A stretch of DNA of 64,000 nt from Mediterraneibacter massiliensis. GTDB taxonomy: Bacteria; Bacillota; Clostridia; Lachnospirales; Lachnospiraceae. Both the position numbers and the translations under genes were made by a program. The notes under the pieces were generated by a model. It worked only from the letters and a program-made list of their open reading frames with translations, was not told the DNA's origin and searched no databases. Positions within the stretch are counted from its first letter, which is position 1, and every line of letters begins with the position of its first letter. Shown in pieces: positions 26,919 through 35,225 of the stretch. The DNA lies in NCBI RefSeq assembly GCF_001487105.1, contig NZ_LN913001.1, positions 1,691,902 through 1,755,901 of the forward strand, given 5' to 3'.

Positions 26919-27488
26919 TTATATATCCAGTTTCAACTGCGCCTCATCTTCCGCTTCCTCCTTAAAGTGTTCGATCTGTTCTTCGTTCAGAGAAGGCAGA
27001 TCTTCTAAAGACTGCACGCCAAACCGCCGTAAAAATTCTTCTGTCGTTTTAAATAAAAGCGGTCTCCCCGGAGCCTCCATCCTGCCTGCTTCTTCCACAA
27101 GTCCATATTCTACCAGTTTATTTACCGCATGATCTGATTTCACCCCTCGGATTTTCTCAATCTCTAACTTTGTCACCGGCTGTTTATATGCGACGATAGA
27201 CAATGTCTCCAACAAAACATCCGTCAAAACATATCTCTTAGGCTGTTTGGCGATCCGGATCAGATATTCATAGTCTTCCTTTTTCGTGCACATCTGAAAC
27301 GAATCGTCTAATTCGATAATACGTATGCCTCGATTTTCTTCTTCGTAGCTGTCCATCATGTTGTGGATGATCTTTCTTGTCGTATTTTCATCATGTTCGA
27401 TCGCCGCGGCGATCTTATTCAATTCTACCGAATCACCCATCGTAAAGAGAATAGCTTCAATGATTCCCTGCAATTTTTCAATCTCCAT
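26919..27488 (-). CDS. scpB: Segregation and condensation protein B (ScpB)
   Basis: Kleisin-associated winged-helix subunit of the SMC-ScpAB condensin. About 189 residues, two winged-helix domains (residues ~8-80 and 90-160) with conserved LETLSIVAYKQPVTKLEIE and RGVKSDHAVNKL, then GRPLLFKTTEEFLRRFGV, and an acidic C-terminal tail. Start codon is uncertain: MEIEKL at 27488 fits homologues, while a TTG or ATG up to seven codons earlier is also open. Four bases separate it from scpA. Confidence 0.93.
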   Translation of the reverse strand: MEIEKLQGIIEAILFTMGDSVELNKIAAAIEHDENTTRKIIHNMMDSYEEENRGIRIIELDDSFQMCTKKEDYEYLIRIAKQPKRYVLTDVLLETLSIVAYKQPVTKLEIEKIRGVKSDHAVNKLVEYGLVEEAGRMEAPGRPLLFKTTEEFLRRFGVQSLEDLPSLNEEQIEHFKEEAEDEAQLKLDI

Positions 27489-27492
27489 CTGT

Positions 27493-28236
27493 TTATACAT
27501 TCCTTTCAATCATAATCTCACCGCAGATATCCGATTGTTCCACATGGATCGTCCCCATTTTCATCAGCTCCAGCACCGCGAGAAAAGTAACGACTGTCTG
27601 CATCCTGCTTCTTTGTTTCTCCAAGAGCTGCCGAAAAGAAAATTTTCTATGTTTTTCTATATAGTCTTTGATATAGGCAAGTTTATCATTTAACGTCACT
27701 TCTTCTTTTTCTATTTTTCCAAACTTACTTCTGACCGGATCGATCTTTTCGTCCTGTCGTCTTAAAACATCCTGAAACACACGGTGAAGTTTCTGCAAAG
27801 TCAGATCTTGCAGCAGCATGTCCAGATCCACAGGTTCCTCATATTCCTGTACCTGAAGCGGTACAGTTGACTTTTTATAAAATACACACTGCGCCTCTAC
27901 CTGCCTGTCTTTTAACTCCTCTGCCATATATGTATACATTTTATACTGAAGAAGCTGTTCTACAAGCTCCTTTCGTGGATCTTCCTCCTCGCCGTCGTCA
28001 TTGATCTCTTTTGGAAGAAGCATTTTACATTTAATATCCAAAAGAGTGGCCGCCATCACAAGGAACTCACTCATGATATTTAAATCCTCTCTCGGCATAT
28101 TTCGTATGTACTCCATATACTGATTGGTGATCTCTACGATCGGAATATCATAAATATCTATTTTATTTTTATCGATCAGGTGCAGCAAAAGATCCAGCGG
28201 ACCTTCAAACACCTCCAGTTTTACCGGTATCCCCAT
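27493..28236 (-). CDS. scpA: Segregation and condensation protein A (ScpA)
   Basis: Kleisin subunit that closes the SMC ring and aids chromosome segregation. The 247-residue product begins MGIPVKLEVFEGPLDLLLH, the family N-terminus, with GGAGG just upstream; a longer frame would add 16 residues. Middle coiled, acidic linker (about 75-150) and C-terminal winged helix (RQLLEKQRSRMQTVVTFLAVLELMK, i.e. about 205-230). Cotranscribed with scpB and the carboxypeptidase. Confidence 0.93.
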   Translation of the reverse strand: MGIPVKLEVFEGPLDLLLHLIDKNKIDIYDIPIVEITNQYMEYIRNMPREDLNIMSEFLVMAATLLDIKCKMLLPKEINDDGEEEDPRKELVEQLLQYKMYTYMAEELKDRQVEAQCVFYKKSTVPLQVQEYEEPVDLDMLLQDLTLQKLHRVFQDVLRRQDEKIDPVRSKFGKIEKEEVTLNDKLAYIKDYIEKHRKFSFRQLLEKQRSRMQTVVTFLAVLELMKMGTIHVEQSDICGEIMIERNV

Positions 28237-28305
28237 ATCTCCTCCATCTTGTTTTATACACATATGTATATCAACTTTACCCATTATACGGGAATTTTTC
28301 TGTTT

Positions 28306-29238
28306 TCACAAGGAAATCTTTTCAGCCGGATGAACGAGAGATACAGAGACAATCTCCGCTTTATTAAACAGGCGGATCTTGATCGTGTGCATCCCCAGGC
28401 CGCGGCTTACGATCACCGCCTGTCCGTTCTCTTTTTGCATTTCTCCGGAATATTTTGGGAATAGTTTAAATTGCGGAGTGATCACTCCTCTCCATCCCGG
28501 AAATCTGACAAGTCCGCCATGCAGATGTCCTGCCAACACAAGATCTGCTCCCCATTTTTTATAAGCTTCTGCAAAAGCCGGATTATGGGCCAGCAATATA
28601 TGCAGTCTTTCTTCTCTAGCATCTCCAATACATTTCTTGATATCTTCCGCGCAGATTGAAAATGTCTGAAATTTTTTATATGTATGCAGCGGCAGTTCCA
28701 AGCCGCTGATACAAAGAGCCGTCCCTCGTATATCTATATTTACACTTTCATTTTCCAAAAAATATACACCGGCTTTTTGCAGCATCTTCTTGTAGTTTTC
28801 ATATGCACTGCAAAAATAGTCTTCTCCTTCTTTCATTCGCTGCTCGTGGTTCCCATTTACATAATACACGGGACAGATCCGGGGCAGCCGGCTTACAAAA
28901 TCAAGCGCCGGCTTTGCCGAAACGCCCCGCTTCCCTATCAGCATGTCTCCGCCGATCAAGATAAGATCAGGCTTTTCCTCCCCCACAGCCTCATATAGCA
29001 CTTCATTCGTATTTCCATATATTTTATTGTGCTGATCACTTAAAAAGAGGATCTTTATTTTTTCGGACGAAGGGGATACTTTTTTCGTCTGAAATACATA
29101 TTTTGTAACTTGAAATATTTTTTGTTCTCTATACATTTCTCCAATACATAAAAGCAACGCTGCCGCTGCCATCCCCCCTAATACCCCTAATGTTTTCAAT
29201 CTGCCATCCCCCTTATGCTTCTGGTACTTTCTTGTCAT
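28306..29238 (-). CDS. Membrane-anchored metallophosphoesterase (YaeI/YkuE-like)
   Basis: A 310-residue calcineurin-type phosphoesterase. An N-terminal membrane helix (about residues 17-34) is followed by metal-site motifs SDQHN, GGDM, GNHE and AGHLHGG. Related proteins hydrolyse lipid-linked phosphates such as UDP-2,3-diacylglucosamine or unknown substrates. It lies between two cell-wall carboxypeptidases and scpAB, compatible with an envelope role. Confidence 0.85.
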   Translation of the reverse strand: MTRKYQKHKGDGRLKTLGVLGGMAAAALLLCIGEMYREQKIFQVTKYVFQTKKVSPSSEKIKILFLSDQHNKIYGNTNEVLYEAVGEEKPDLILIGGDMLIGKRGVSAKPALDFVSRLPRICPVYYVNGNHEQRMKEGEDYFCSAYENYKKMLQKAGVYFLENESVNIDIRGTALCISGLELPLHTYKKFQTFSICAEDIKKCIGDAREERLHILLAHNPAFAEAYKKWGADLVLAGHLHGGLVRFPGWRGVITPQFKLFPKYSGEMQKENGQAVIVSRGLGMHTIKIRLFNKAEIVSVSLVHPAEKISL

Positions 29239-29339
29239 TATGCCATATCATGTCTTTTTCTATTATAAAACATAGTCTATATTTGGTACAGACTTTCTTT
29301 TTTTCTCTCACAGGCAGACGGCATACACTTTTTGCGCTG

Positions 29340-30578
29340 TCAAATACATACTTGTTTGAAGACCCTCTTCAGATGATCCCATATACCTGCCTTTTTCACG
29401 TTTTCTTCTGCTATGATCATTGTACTGCCTATTTCTTTTCCGTTCAGTTTATAGATAATTTTTCCAATCTGTTCTCCTTTTTTCACAGGCGCTTTTACCG
29501 GTTCTTTTATTTCCACACTTTTTGTAATTTCATTTAAGTTTGCCCCGGTCGTGTCCATATATGTAAATGTCTGTGCATATCCGCAGGCAGCCTTCTCGTG
29601 GACGCCGCCTTCAACAGCAATTGGCTTCATCTTCTCTGGTTCTTCATCTCGATAGACCTGGCATTTTCCAAAACCATAATTTAACAGTGTCGTAGCATCC
29701 TTAAATCTTATTTTTGAATTTTCCGCCGCCATAACGACTGCGATCAGTTCCACACCGTTTTTTTCTGCTGTAGCAGAAACACAAAATTTCGCGTCCTCGG
29801 TAGAGCCGGTTTTCAATCCGGTCGTATACTCATACTGTCTTACAAGTTTGTTTGTATTCGTTAGCCCAAATTCGGAACTTCCTTTTCCCGTCGTATGCGT
29901 GATGTTTTCCATCCACACCATACAGTATTCGTGTATCTGAGGATATTTTGTGATCAGCTCTCTGGACATCAACGCAATATCTCTTGCACTTGTTTCATGT
30001 CCTTCTGCATCCAATCCATTACAATTGACAAAATTTGTATTTTCCATTCCCAGTTTTCTTGCCCGTTCATTCATCTTACGAACAAATTCTTCCTCATTGC
30101 CGGCTATATATTCTGCCATTGCCACACAGGCATCGTTGGCGCTTGCAACAGAGATGCACTTGAGCAGCGTATCCACCGTCTGCATTTCTCCGACCTCCAG
30201 AAAAACCTGTGAACCTCCCATGGATGCGGCATATTCCGAGGTTGTCACTTTATCCTCCAATGAAATCTTGCCTTCTTCTATTGCATCAAATATCAGAAGA
30301 AGCGTCATGATCTTAGTTACGCTTGCCGGGGGTCTTTTTGTATCTGCGTCCTTTTCGTATATCACACTGCCCGTAGATGCCTCCATTAAGATCACCGACG
30401 GCGCACTGACTTCCAGATCATCTGTCTGTTCCGTATTTTCTTGTACTTCTCCTTTCTCAGTCTCTTCTATGGTTTCCTCCTGTTCCTCCTCATACAAAAT
30501 CTCTGTTTCTGCCGGCATGGCATATACACTCTGCACACATAATAAGGCACTTAAAAGTACTCCCAAAACTGCTTTCAT
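29340..30578 (-). CDS. Serine-type D-Ala-D-Ala carboxypeptidase (S11), copy 2
   Basis: Second S11 carboxypeptidase, 412 residues, with signal peptide (MKAVLGVLLSALLCVQSVYA), an acidic low-complexity N-terminal segment (about residues 25-55), S-V-T-K (about 84), S-A-N (about 146) and K-T-G (about 247), then the PBP5-like beta domain. Start 30578 follows GAGGGAG; the 26-codon upstream extension would run into the C39 gene. Similar in plan to the copy at 25618, probably an old duplication. Confidence 0.92.
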   Translation of the reverse strand: MKAVLGVLLSALLCVQSVYAMPAETEILYEEEQEETIEETEKGEVQENTEQTDDLEVSAPSVILMEASTGSVIYEKDADTKRPPASVTKIMTLLLIFDAIEEGKISLEDKVTTSEYAASMGGSQVFLEVGEMQTVDTLLKCISVASANDACVAMAEYIAGNEEEFVRKMNERARKLGMENTNFVNCNGLDAEGHETSARDIALMSRELITKYPQIHEYCMVWMENITHTTGKGSSEFGLTNTNKLVRQYEYTTGLKTGSTEDAKFCVSATAEKNGVELIAVVMAAENSKIRFKDATTLLNYGFGKCQVYRDEEPEKMKPIAVEGGVHEKAACGYAQTFTYMDTTGANLNEITKSVEIKEPVKAPVKKGEQIGKIIYKLNGKEIGSTMIIAEENVKKAGIWDHLKRVFKQVCI

Positions 30579-30614
30579 AAAATAACTCCCTCTACTATAT
30601 CGTCTATTATCAAT

Positions 30615-30643
30615 ATAGTAAAGGAAGCTTGAAAATAGAACAA
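30615..30643 (-). promoter_or_regulatory. Possible promoter of the second carboxypeptidase
   Basis: Minus strand: TTGTTC, 17-nt spacer, TACTAT, 36 nt upstream of the start. Confidence 0.45.
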
Positions 30644-30652
30644 AAATCCTTG

Positions 30653-31432
30653 TCATAAAAGTACGACAGCGTACTGTCCAATGAAGTCGTAAATCTCTGT
30701 AAATTCTTCCTGTTTCCGGTCGATCGTTCCCATAAGTGGATCCTGAACGATCAAAATATCCTCTTCTAAATCATACCCGGAAAGCACGACACAATGTTCC
30801 GTATCATACCACGGAAACGTACTTTCTTCCTGTTCTGTCAAAATAGGAGGTTCCATGTACATAGAAGTCCACACAGCCACCGGATGTCCATCCGCTACAT
30901 AATGGAGTAATTCTTCCATACTTTTTCCTGTAAGATCCACAGCCTCTAGAGAAGATTTTTGGGCTGTGAGATATTTTTTTGCTGTCTGCACGATCGTGGG
31001 CGGAAAACAACCTGCTCCTTCATATGTAGTCGGATTTCCTACGTATCCTTCATCCAAATCCCAGTTTTTACTATAGACCAGATATTCCTCGGCAATGGTC
31101 ATCTTTTCCAGATCAAACCCTTCGTACGCAAGCAGCATAGTCAAGGATACCGCTTCACAGCCAGTAGGAAGTTCCGGTTCCTGATAGATTGGTTCCACAT
31201 CCAAGGCCACTGAAGAGGGCAAGCGCTTTTTTTCTATCTCCCTCATCATTTCTTCTATACTTTTGTTCTGTTTACTGCTTTCATATTTTTTCTCTGAAGC
31301 CGGCACATCCGATGCTTCCACGTGTTCCTCGGAAAGACAGGCGTTTTCTGTGATCACACTTTCACATCCGGCAGTACTTACCATGGATACCAAGAACAGT
31401 AAAAACGCCACTATATTTCGACCCCTCTTCAT
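30653..31432 (-). CDS. C39-like cysteine peptidase lipoprotein
   Basis: A 259-residue exported lipoprotein (signal ending S-T-A-G-C) with a C39_2-type papain fold: catalytic Cys in LPTGCEAVSLTMLL (about residue 94), His in DTEHCVVLSGYD (about 209) and Asp in VQDPLMG (about 226). The family includes peptidases and putative peptidoglycan or bacteriocin-processing enzymes; the substrate is unknown. It lies just upstream of a D-Ala-D-Ala carboxypeptidase, suggesting an envelope job. Confidence 0.82.
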   Translation of the reverse strand: MKRGRNIVAFLLFLVSMVSTAGCESVITENACLSEEHVEASDVPASEKKYESSKQNKSIEEMMREIEKKRLPSSVALDVEPIYQEPELPTGCEAVSLTMLLAYEGFDLEKMTIAEEYLVYSKNWDLDEGYVGNPTTYEGAGCFPPTIVQTAKKYLTAQKSSLEAVDLTGKSMEELLHYVADGHPVAVWTSMYMEPPILTEQEESTFPWYDTEHCVVLSGYDLEEDILIVQDPLMGTIDRKQEEFTEIYDFIGQYAVVLL

Positions 31433-31502
31433 ATATATTTATATCCCTTCCTTTTTCATTTGCTTTTCCCTGACCGTTGTGTCGCCACACCATATACAAC
31501 AC

Positions 31503-32552
31503 TTACTTTCCACGCATCCTGATTGCGTATTTGATGACACCCTCTTTCTTATTTTCAAATATATCATATGCTTCTATACTATGCTCCAATGCAGTCCGAT
31601 GTGTGATCATACATTCTGTATTCAAATTTCCCTTTTCAATTTCCTCCAATATTTTTTTACAGTCTGCCGCATCTACTCCTCCGGTCTTAAATGTCAGATT
31701 TTTTCCGTACATATCCGGAAGCGGGAGGATCTGCGGGCTTTCATACATTGCTACGATACCGACCACTGCATTGGGACGCGCGATCTTCCACGCTAGCTCA
31801 AATGTCTCACAAGTTCCGGCTGCTTCTATTACAAAATCTGCACCTCTGCCTTCTGTCAGTTCCCGTATTCTTTCCTCTATACGATCTGATCCGGAATCTA
31901 GTACTACATCTGCTATCCCTTTTTGTTTCACCACTTCCAGCCGCTGCTTATCTATGTCTATGGCGATAAGTTTTGCCGGATGGTACAGAGCCGCACAAAG
32001 CATTGTGCAGATCCCCGCCGGACCAGCACCGATCACAGCCACCGTATCTTCCGGATGTATCTCTGCCATTTTTGCCGCCCAGTAACCGGTAGAAAGTAAA
32101 TCTCCTGTAAAAAGAGCTGCTTCATCGCTGACAGATGCCGGTATCTTCGTCAGTCCATTATCCGCATAGGGAATACGTACATACTCTGCCTGTCCGCCAT
32201 CTATCCTACATCCTAACGCCCATCCGCCATTTTTATCCTGGCAGTTGTTCACATACCCTTTTTTGCAAAAATAACATTCTCCGCAGAATGTTTCCACATT
32301 GACTGCCACTCGATCGCCAGGCTGTATTTTCCTTACCGCGCTTCCGGTCTGTACGACTTTTCCCACAAATTCATGCCCCAGTATGACACCTTCCTTTGCC
32401 TTGGGAACCATCCCGTGTTTGATATGAATATCGCTGGAACATATGGTCGTTAATGTTACTTCCACCAACGCATCTGTGTCTTCCCGAAGTTCAGGTATCG
32501 GACGTTCTTCCAGCCCAATCCTCCCATTTCCATGATATACGACTGCTTTCAT
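31503..32552 (-). CDS. Zinc-dependent alcohol dehydrogenase (MDR family)
   Basis: A 349-residue medium-chain dehydrogenase. Catalytic zinc ligands: Cys in TTICSSDIHI and His-Glu in GHEFVGK; structural zinc lobe with four Cys (CGECYFCKKGYVNNC); NAD(P) Rossmann motif VAVIGAGPAGICT (about residue 170). Closest types are threonine, sorbitol or secondary-alcohol dehydrogenases. The start MKAVVYHGNGRIGL is the family's, though the AGGAGG is a rather distant 14 nt upstream; a GTG ten codons earlier is possible. Confidence 0.88.
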   Translation of the reverse strand: MKAVVYHGNGRIGLEERPIPELREDTDALVEVTLTTICSSDIHIKHGMVPKAKEGVILGHEFVGKVVQTGSAVRKIQPGDRVAVNVETFCGECYFCKKGYVNNCQDKNGGWALGCRIDGGQAEYVRIPYADNGLTKIPASVSDEAALFTGDLLSTGYWAAKMAEIHPEDTVAVIGAGPAGICTMLCAALYHPAKLIAIDIDKQRLEVVKQKGIADVVLDSGSDRIEERIRELTEGRGADFVIEAAGTCETFELAWKIARPNAVVGIVAMYESPQILPLPDMYGKNLTFKTGGVDAADCKKILEEIEKGNLNTECMITHRTALEHSIEAYDIFENKKEGVIKYAIRMRGK

Positions 32553-32587
32553 ATTCTTTTTTCTATCCTCCTGTTCAACCACAAAGT

Positions 32588-33733
32588 TTATAACGTTTCC
32601 AGAAGCCTTTCCAAGGAAAATAAATTCTCCTTTCTTAAAAGCTGCTCCAGGATCTTTTTATTTTTATCCGAATGTTCCACTTCCCGCGCAAACTGATGTA
32701 CCAAATCCGCCGCCTCTTCCAGGCTTTTTTCTTCTTCCATATTTTCTATATCCATCGCCCATAGCATTTCCCGCAGCAGGATCGTACATACGAACGAAAA
32801 TTTACATTTGCTGTAGGCGTCGCTGTCATATACGGCTCCGCAGAAATAGGTAAACAAAAAATAAACCATGATCTGTTCTGTCCAGATCTCCATTTGCCTT
32901 CCCCCACTTTTTTCAGCCTGTTTCTCAGACGTTCGTTTCTTTTGATCGTGTCTCTGCCGCAGCGCAGATAAATAAGCGGGCCATTCTTTCTTTAATACTT
33001 CCAGCTTATCCAGCAGCCGGAAGCATTCTCTTATAATACTTTCTTTCTCTTTGAGGTACCCCTCTTTTTTTCGAATCTCTTCTACTCTTTTTTGAAACCA
33101 CACAAGCCCCTCCGGCTGCTCATATCTTGCAAAAAGCTTCCCTGTTTCTGACAGTGCATTTTTGTCGATCCGTTCCTGCAGATCATGGGACATCGATAAG
33201 ACCATTGCCATTCTTGCGTCAATGGGATGCTTCCTGTCTTGTAAAACAGCGATCATCAAATCTCTGGCATCCATCAGCTTGGTAAATAAGAAAAAGTCAA
33301 ATTCAGAATAGTCTCTTTCCTCTTTGTCTGTTTCTGCTGTCAGAAACCTTACCGGCTCTTTCATCCCCAGTACAATTTTAGCTACTTCAGGACAAGATAG
33401 GCAAAGCGAAATTTCCCTAAGTCCTTCATATTCTTCTATATGCCTGGGATACTGCCTGCATGTCCTGCACAACATTTCTTTCCCTGCTTCCCGGTAAATA
33501 TCGCATAGATTTTCCTCATTTAAAAATGCACATCTTCCCCTGTAGGTCCGAAAGGAACCTTCCTTCCAGTCAATCTCATTTTTCAGACGGTTCCCAAAAT
33601 CTGTTTTTGTTTTTTTGTATTTTCTCAAAGAGTTTTTATCGATCATGATCTTCCAGCCTGCACAGCAAGTATCCGGGCATTTCCCTGCCGTGCACGTAAA
33701 TTCTTTATAATAGTGCAAAACTGTATACTGCAT
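32588..33733 (-). CDS. FliB-family (flagellin lysine N-methylase-like) protein
   Basis: A 381-residue protein with the FliB cysteine clusters at the N-terminus: CTAGKCPDTCCAGW (about residues 12-25), RCAFLNEENLCDI (about 60-72) and MLCRTCRQYPRH (about 80-90), which may bind a metal or Fe-S cluster. Salmonella FliB methylates flagellin lysines, but homologues are widespread in non-flagellated Clostridia, and no flagellar gene is visible here, so a different target is likely. The start at 33733 has AGGAGG 7 nt upstream. Confidence 0.8.
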   Translation of the reverse strand: MQYTVLHYYKEFTCTAGKCPDTCCAGWKIMIDKNSLRKYKKTKTDFGNRLKNEIDWKEGSFRTYRGRCAFLNEENLCDIYREAGKEMLCRTCRQYPRHIEEYEGLREISLCLSCPEVAKIVLGMKEPVRFLTAETDKEERDYSEFDFFLFTKLMDARDLMIAVLQDRKHPIDARMAMVLSMSHDLQERIDKNALSETGKLFARYEQPEGLVWFQKRVEEIRKKEGYLKEKESIIRECFRLLDKLEVLKKEWPAYLSALRQRHDQKKRTSEKQAEKSGGRQMEIWTEQIMVYFLFTYFCGAVYDSDAYSKCKFSFVCTILLREMLWAMDIENMEEEKSLEEAADLVHQFAREVEHSDKNKKILEQLLRKENLFSLERLLETL

Positions 33734-33810
33734 ATTCTTTCCTCCTGTTTTTATTGTAACATGCCTCTGCTCATCTGCAATACAGCAAAATGGTTTCGCT
33801 GTCATTTTTC

Positions 33811-33839
33811 TTGATTTTTCCTTTTTTATGGCGTATATT
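33811..33839 (+). promoter_or_regulatory. Sigma-A-type promoter of the DnaJ-domain gene
   Basis: TTGATT, 17-nt spacer, TATATT, 44 bp upstream of the start codon. Confidence 0.65.
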
Positions 33840-33883
33840 TATCATGGGTAGAATAAATAATGAACAATAATAAGGAGGTTGGC

Positions 33884-34597
33884 ATGGGGACTCGTACATA
33901 CTATGAAATCCTTGGCGTATCCCGCGATGCAACATTGGAAGAAATCACCAGCGCAAAAAATGCGCTGGCAAAAGTCTATCATCCAGATGCAAATATGCAA
34001 AACGATATTGATACAACTGCATATATGCAGGAAATACTGGAGGCTTACCGGATACTTTCTCATCCGGAAAAAAGAAAAAAATACAATCAAAAATTATTCG
34101 GAAAACAGCAGCGCGTCTTCCGTACTTATACAATGACAGATCTAAAAGAAGAAAAAACTTCTTCCCCTTCTTTTGTTACCTACTGGAACGCTGCCTGCAA
34201 ATTGAATGAAACGCTTGAACAAAGTATTCATCTGATGGAACATAAGACATCGAAAAAACGCCTTCCCCAAAAGCTGTTCAAAAAAATAGGGAAGGATGCA
34301 AAAGAAAATACATTCCGTACTCGCCAGCTGAATCAATTATCTCTGCAGGCGATCCAATATATCGCTATTTTAAAAAATGCTGAAATCCCGATGGATTACT
34401 GGAATCTTGACGCTATGAACTGGGTTCTGGTTCACTGGGGACAAAAACAAAACATAGATTATCTTACTCTGTTTGCCAGATATGACGCTTTCGTAGAACA
34501 GAATAAAACTAATGCGGAAAAACTACGGCTGAAATCTTGCAACCGGCAATTTCACCACAATTTGAAAAAATTGCTCTCCTACGCTTTAGAGGCGTAG
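33884..34597 (+). CDS. DnaJ-domain protein of unknown function
   Basis: A 237-residue protein with an N-terminal J domain (residues 3-70) including the H-P-D tripeptide (YHPDAN) needed to stimulate Hsp70 ATPase. The remaining ~165 residues are mainly helical, basic and have no zinc-finger or Gly/Phe region, so it is not DnaJ itself but a specialised co-chaperone. ATG 33884 is chosen because AAGGAGG lies 5 nt upstream. Its stop codon lies inside a hairpin shared with the convergent phosphatase gene. Confidence 0.85.
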   Translation: MGTRTYYEILGVSRDATLEEITSAKNALAKVYHPDANMQNDIDTTAYMQEILEAYRILSHPEKRKKYNQKLFGKQQRVFRTYTMTDLKEEKTSSPSFVTYWNAACKLNETLEQSIHLMEHKTSKKRLPQKLFKKIGKDAKENTFRTRQLNQLSLQAIQYIAILKNAEIPMDYWNLDAMNWVLVHWGQKQNIDYLTLFARYDAFVEQNKTNAEKLRLKSCNRQFHHNLKKLLSYALEA

Positions 34598-34600
34598 GAG
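34576..34600 (-). terminator. Hairpin over both convergent stop codons
   Basis: CTCCTACGC and GCGTAGGAG form a perfect 9-bp stem with a 7-nt loop. On the minus strand TTTTTT follows after 4 nt, so it terminates the phosphatase transcript; both the DnaJ-like and phosphatase stop codons lie within it. Confidence 0.7.
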
Positions 34601-35044
34601 ACATTCTTTGAGGAGGGCTTCACAGCCCTCTTTTACATCCTCGTACGTTGTGTCAAAATCACCTGTATACCAAGGATCTGCAATATCTCTTGGATAATCT
34701 GAAAAGTCCAGAAGACGATATACCTTTTTCTTCGGATCCTCCCCTAAAATCCGCAGCATATTCCGCAGATTCCACTCCTCCATCCCGATCAGATAGTCAA
34801 ATTTCCTATAGTCCGCCTTCTCCATCTGGCGTGCCTTGTGGTCTCCGCAGGGAATCCCTACCTCTTTTAACTTACGACGAGTGCCGTGGTGAACGGGATT
34901 GCCAATTTCCTCTCGGCTGGTGGCCGCGGAATCAATATAAAACGAATCCGATAGGTCGGATCTATGTACCAAATCTTTCATAACATATTCTGCCATGGTG
35001 CTGCGGCAGATATTGCCGTGGCAAATAAATAATACTCTAATCAT
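34586..35044 (-). CDS. Low molecular weight protein tyrosine phosphatase
   Basis: A 152-residue LMW-PTP. The P-loop C-x5-R reads C-H-G-N-I-C-R-S (residues 8-15) and the general acid Asp lies in ADPWYTGDF (about 124-132). Family members dephosphorylate tyrosine kinases of capsule or other phosphoproteins, or phosphoarginine. RBS AAGGAG lies 10 nt upstream. Its ATG overlaps the stop of an open frame reaching it from the ICE side, implying that an upstream operon partner has been displaced by the element. Confidence 0.92.
   Translation of the reverse strand: MIRVLFICHGNICRSTMAEYVMKDLVHRSDLSDSFYIDSAATSREEIGNPVHHGTRRKLKEVGIPCGDHKARQMEKADYRKFDYLIGMEEWNLRNMLRILGEDPKKKVYRLLDFSDYPRDIADPWYTGDFDTTYEDVKEGCEALLKECLLRL
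34613..34634 (+). terminator. Terminator of the DnaJ-domain gene, inside the phosphatase gene
   Basis: GAGGGCT-TCAC-AGCCCTC followed by TTTT on the plus strand, 16 bp beyond the DnaJ-like stop and within the last codons of the opposite gene. Confidence 0.6.
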
Positions 35045-35135
35045 CTATGTAAAACTCCTTGAATTTACTGTATTTCCTTGATGTATCGGCATTTTCTTTC
35101 GCTTGCTGTTTCCTCTCATTCGTGGCATACCGTAG
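35037..35135 (-). pseudogene. Orphan 3' end of a reading frame at the ICE-chromosome junction
   Basis: Minus strand: an open frame of 32 sense codons running from an in-frame stop to TAG 35037 (after the ATG it reads LRYATNERKQQAKENAD, then TSRKYSKFKEFYIDD). The stop overlaps the phosphatase start (ATGATTAG), a typical operon arrangement, and the composition is hydrophilic and protein-like. I infer it is the reconstituted or left-over 3' end of the gene into which the element integrated; the rest would lie beyond the ICE's other end. The protein is not recognised. Confidence 0.4.
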
Positions 35136-35160
35136 CATAAATTAGCACATCTTTTACCTC

Positions 35161-35225
35161 AAAAGTAGTACAAAAAGTAGTAAATTAAGGGCTGAATACT
35201 CATTTTACTACTCGCCATTTACTAC
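35161..35225. repeat. Arm-type repeats at the ICE int end
   Basis: AAAAGTAGTA occurs at 35161-35170 and 35173-35182 on the plus strand; GTAGTAAA occurs twice, 14 bp apart, on the minus strand across the int stop (about 35203-35225). Short repeats of this kind beside int are where the N-terminal domain of Tn916-type integrases binds. The element's left boundary should lie between about 35.08 and 35.16 kb, but the core att sequence cannot be fixed without the other end. Confidence 0.5.
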
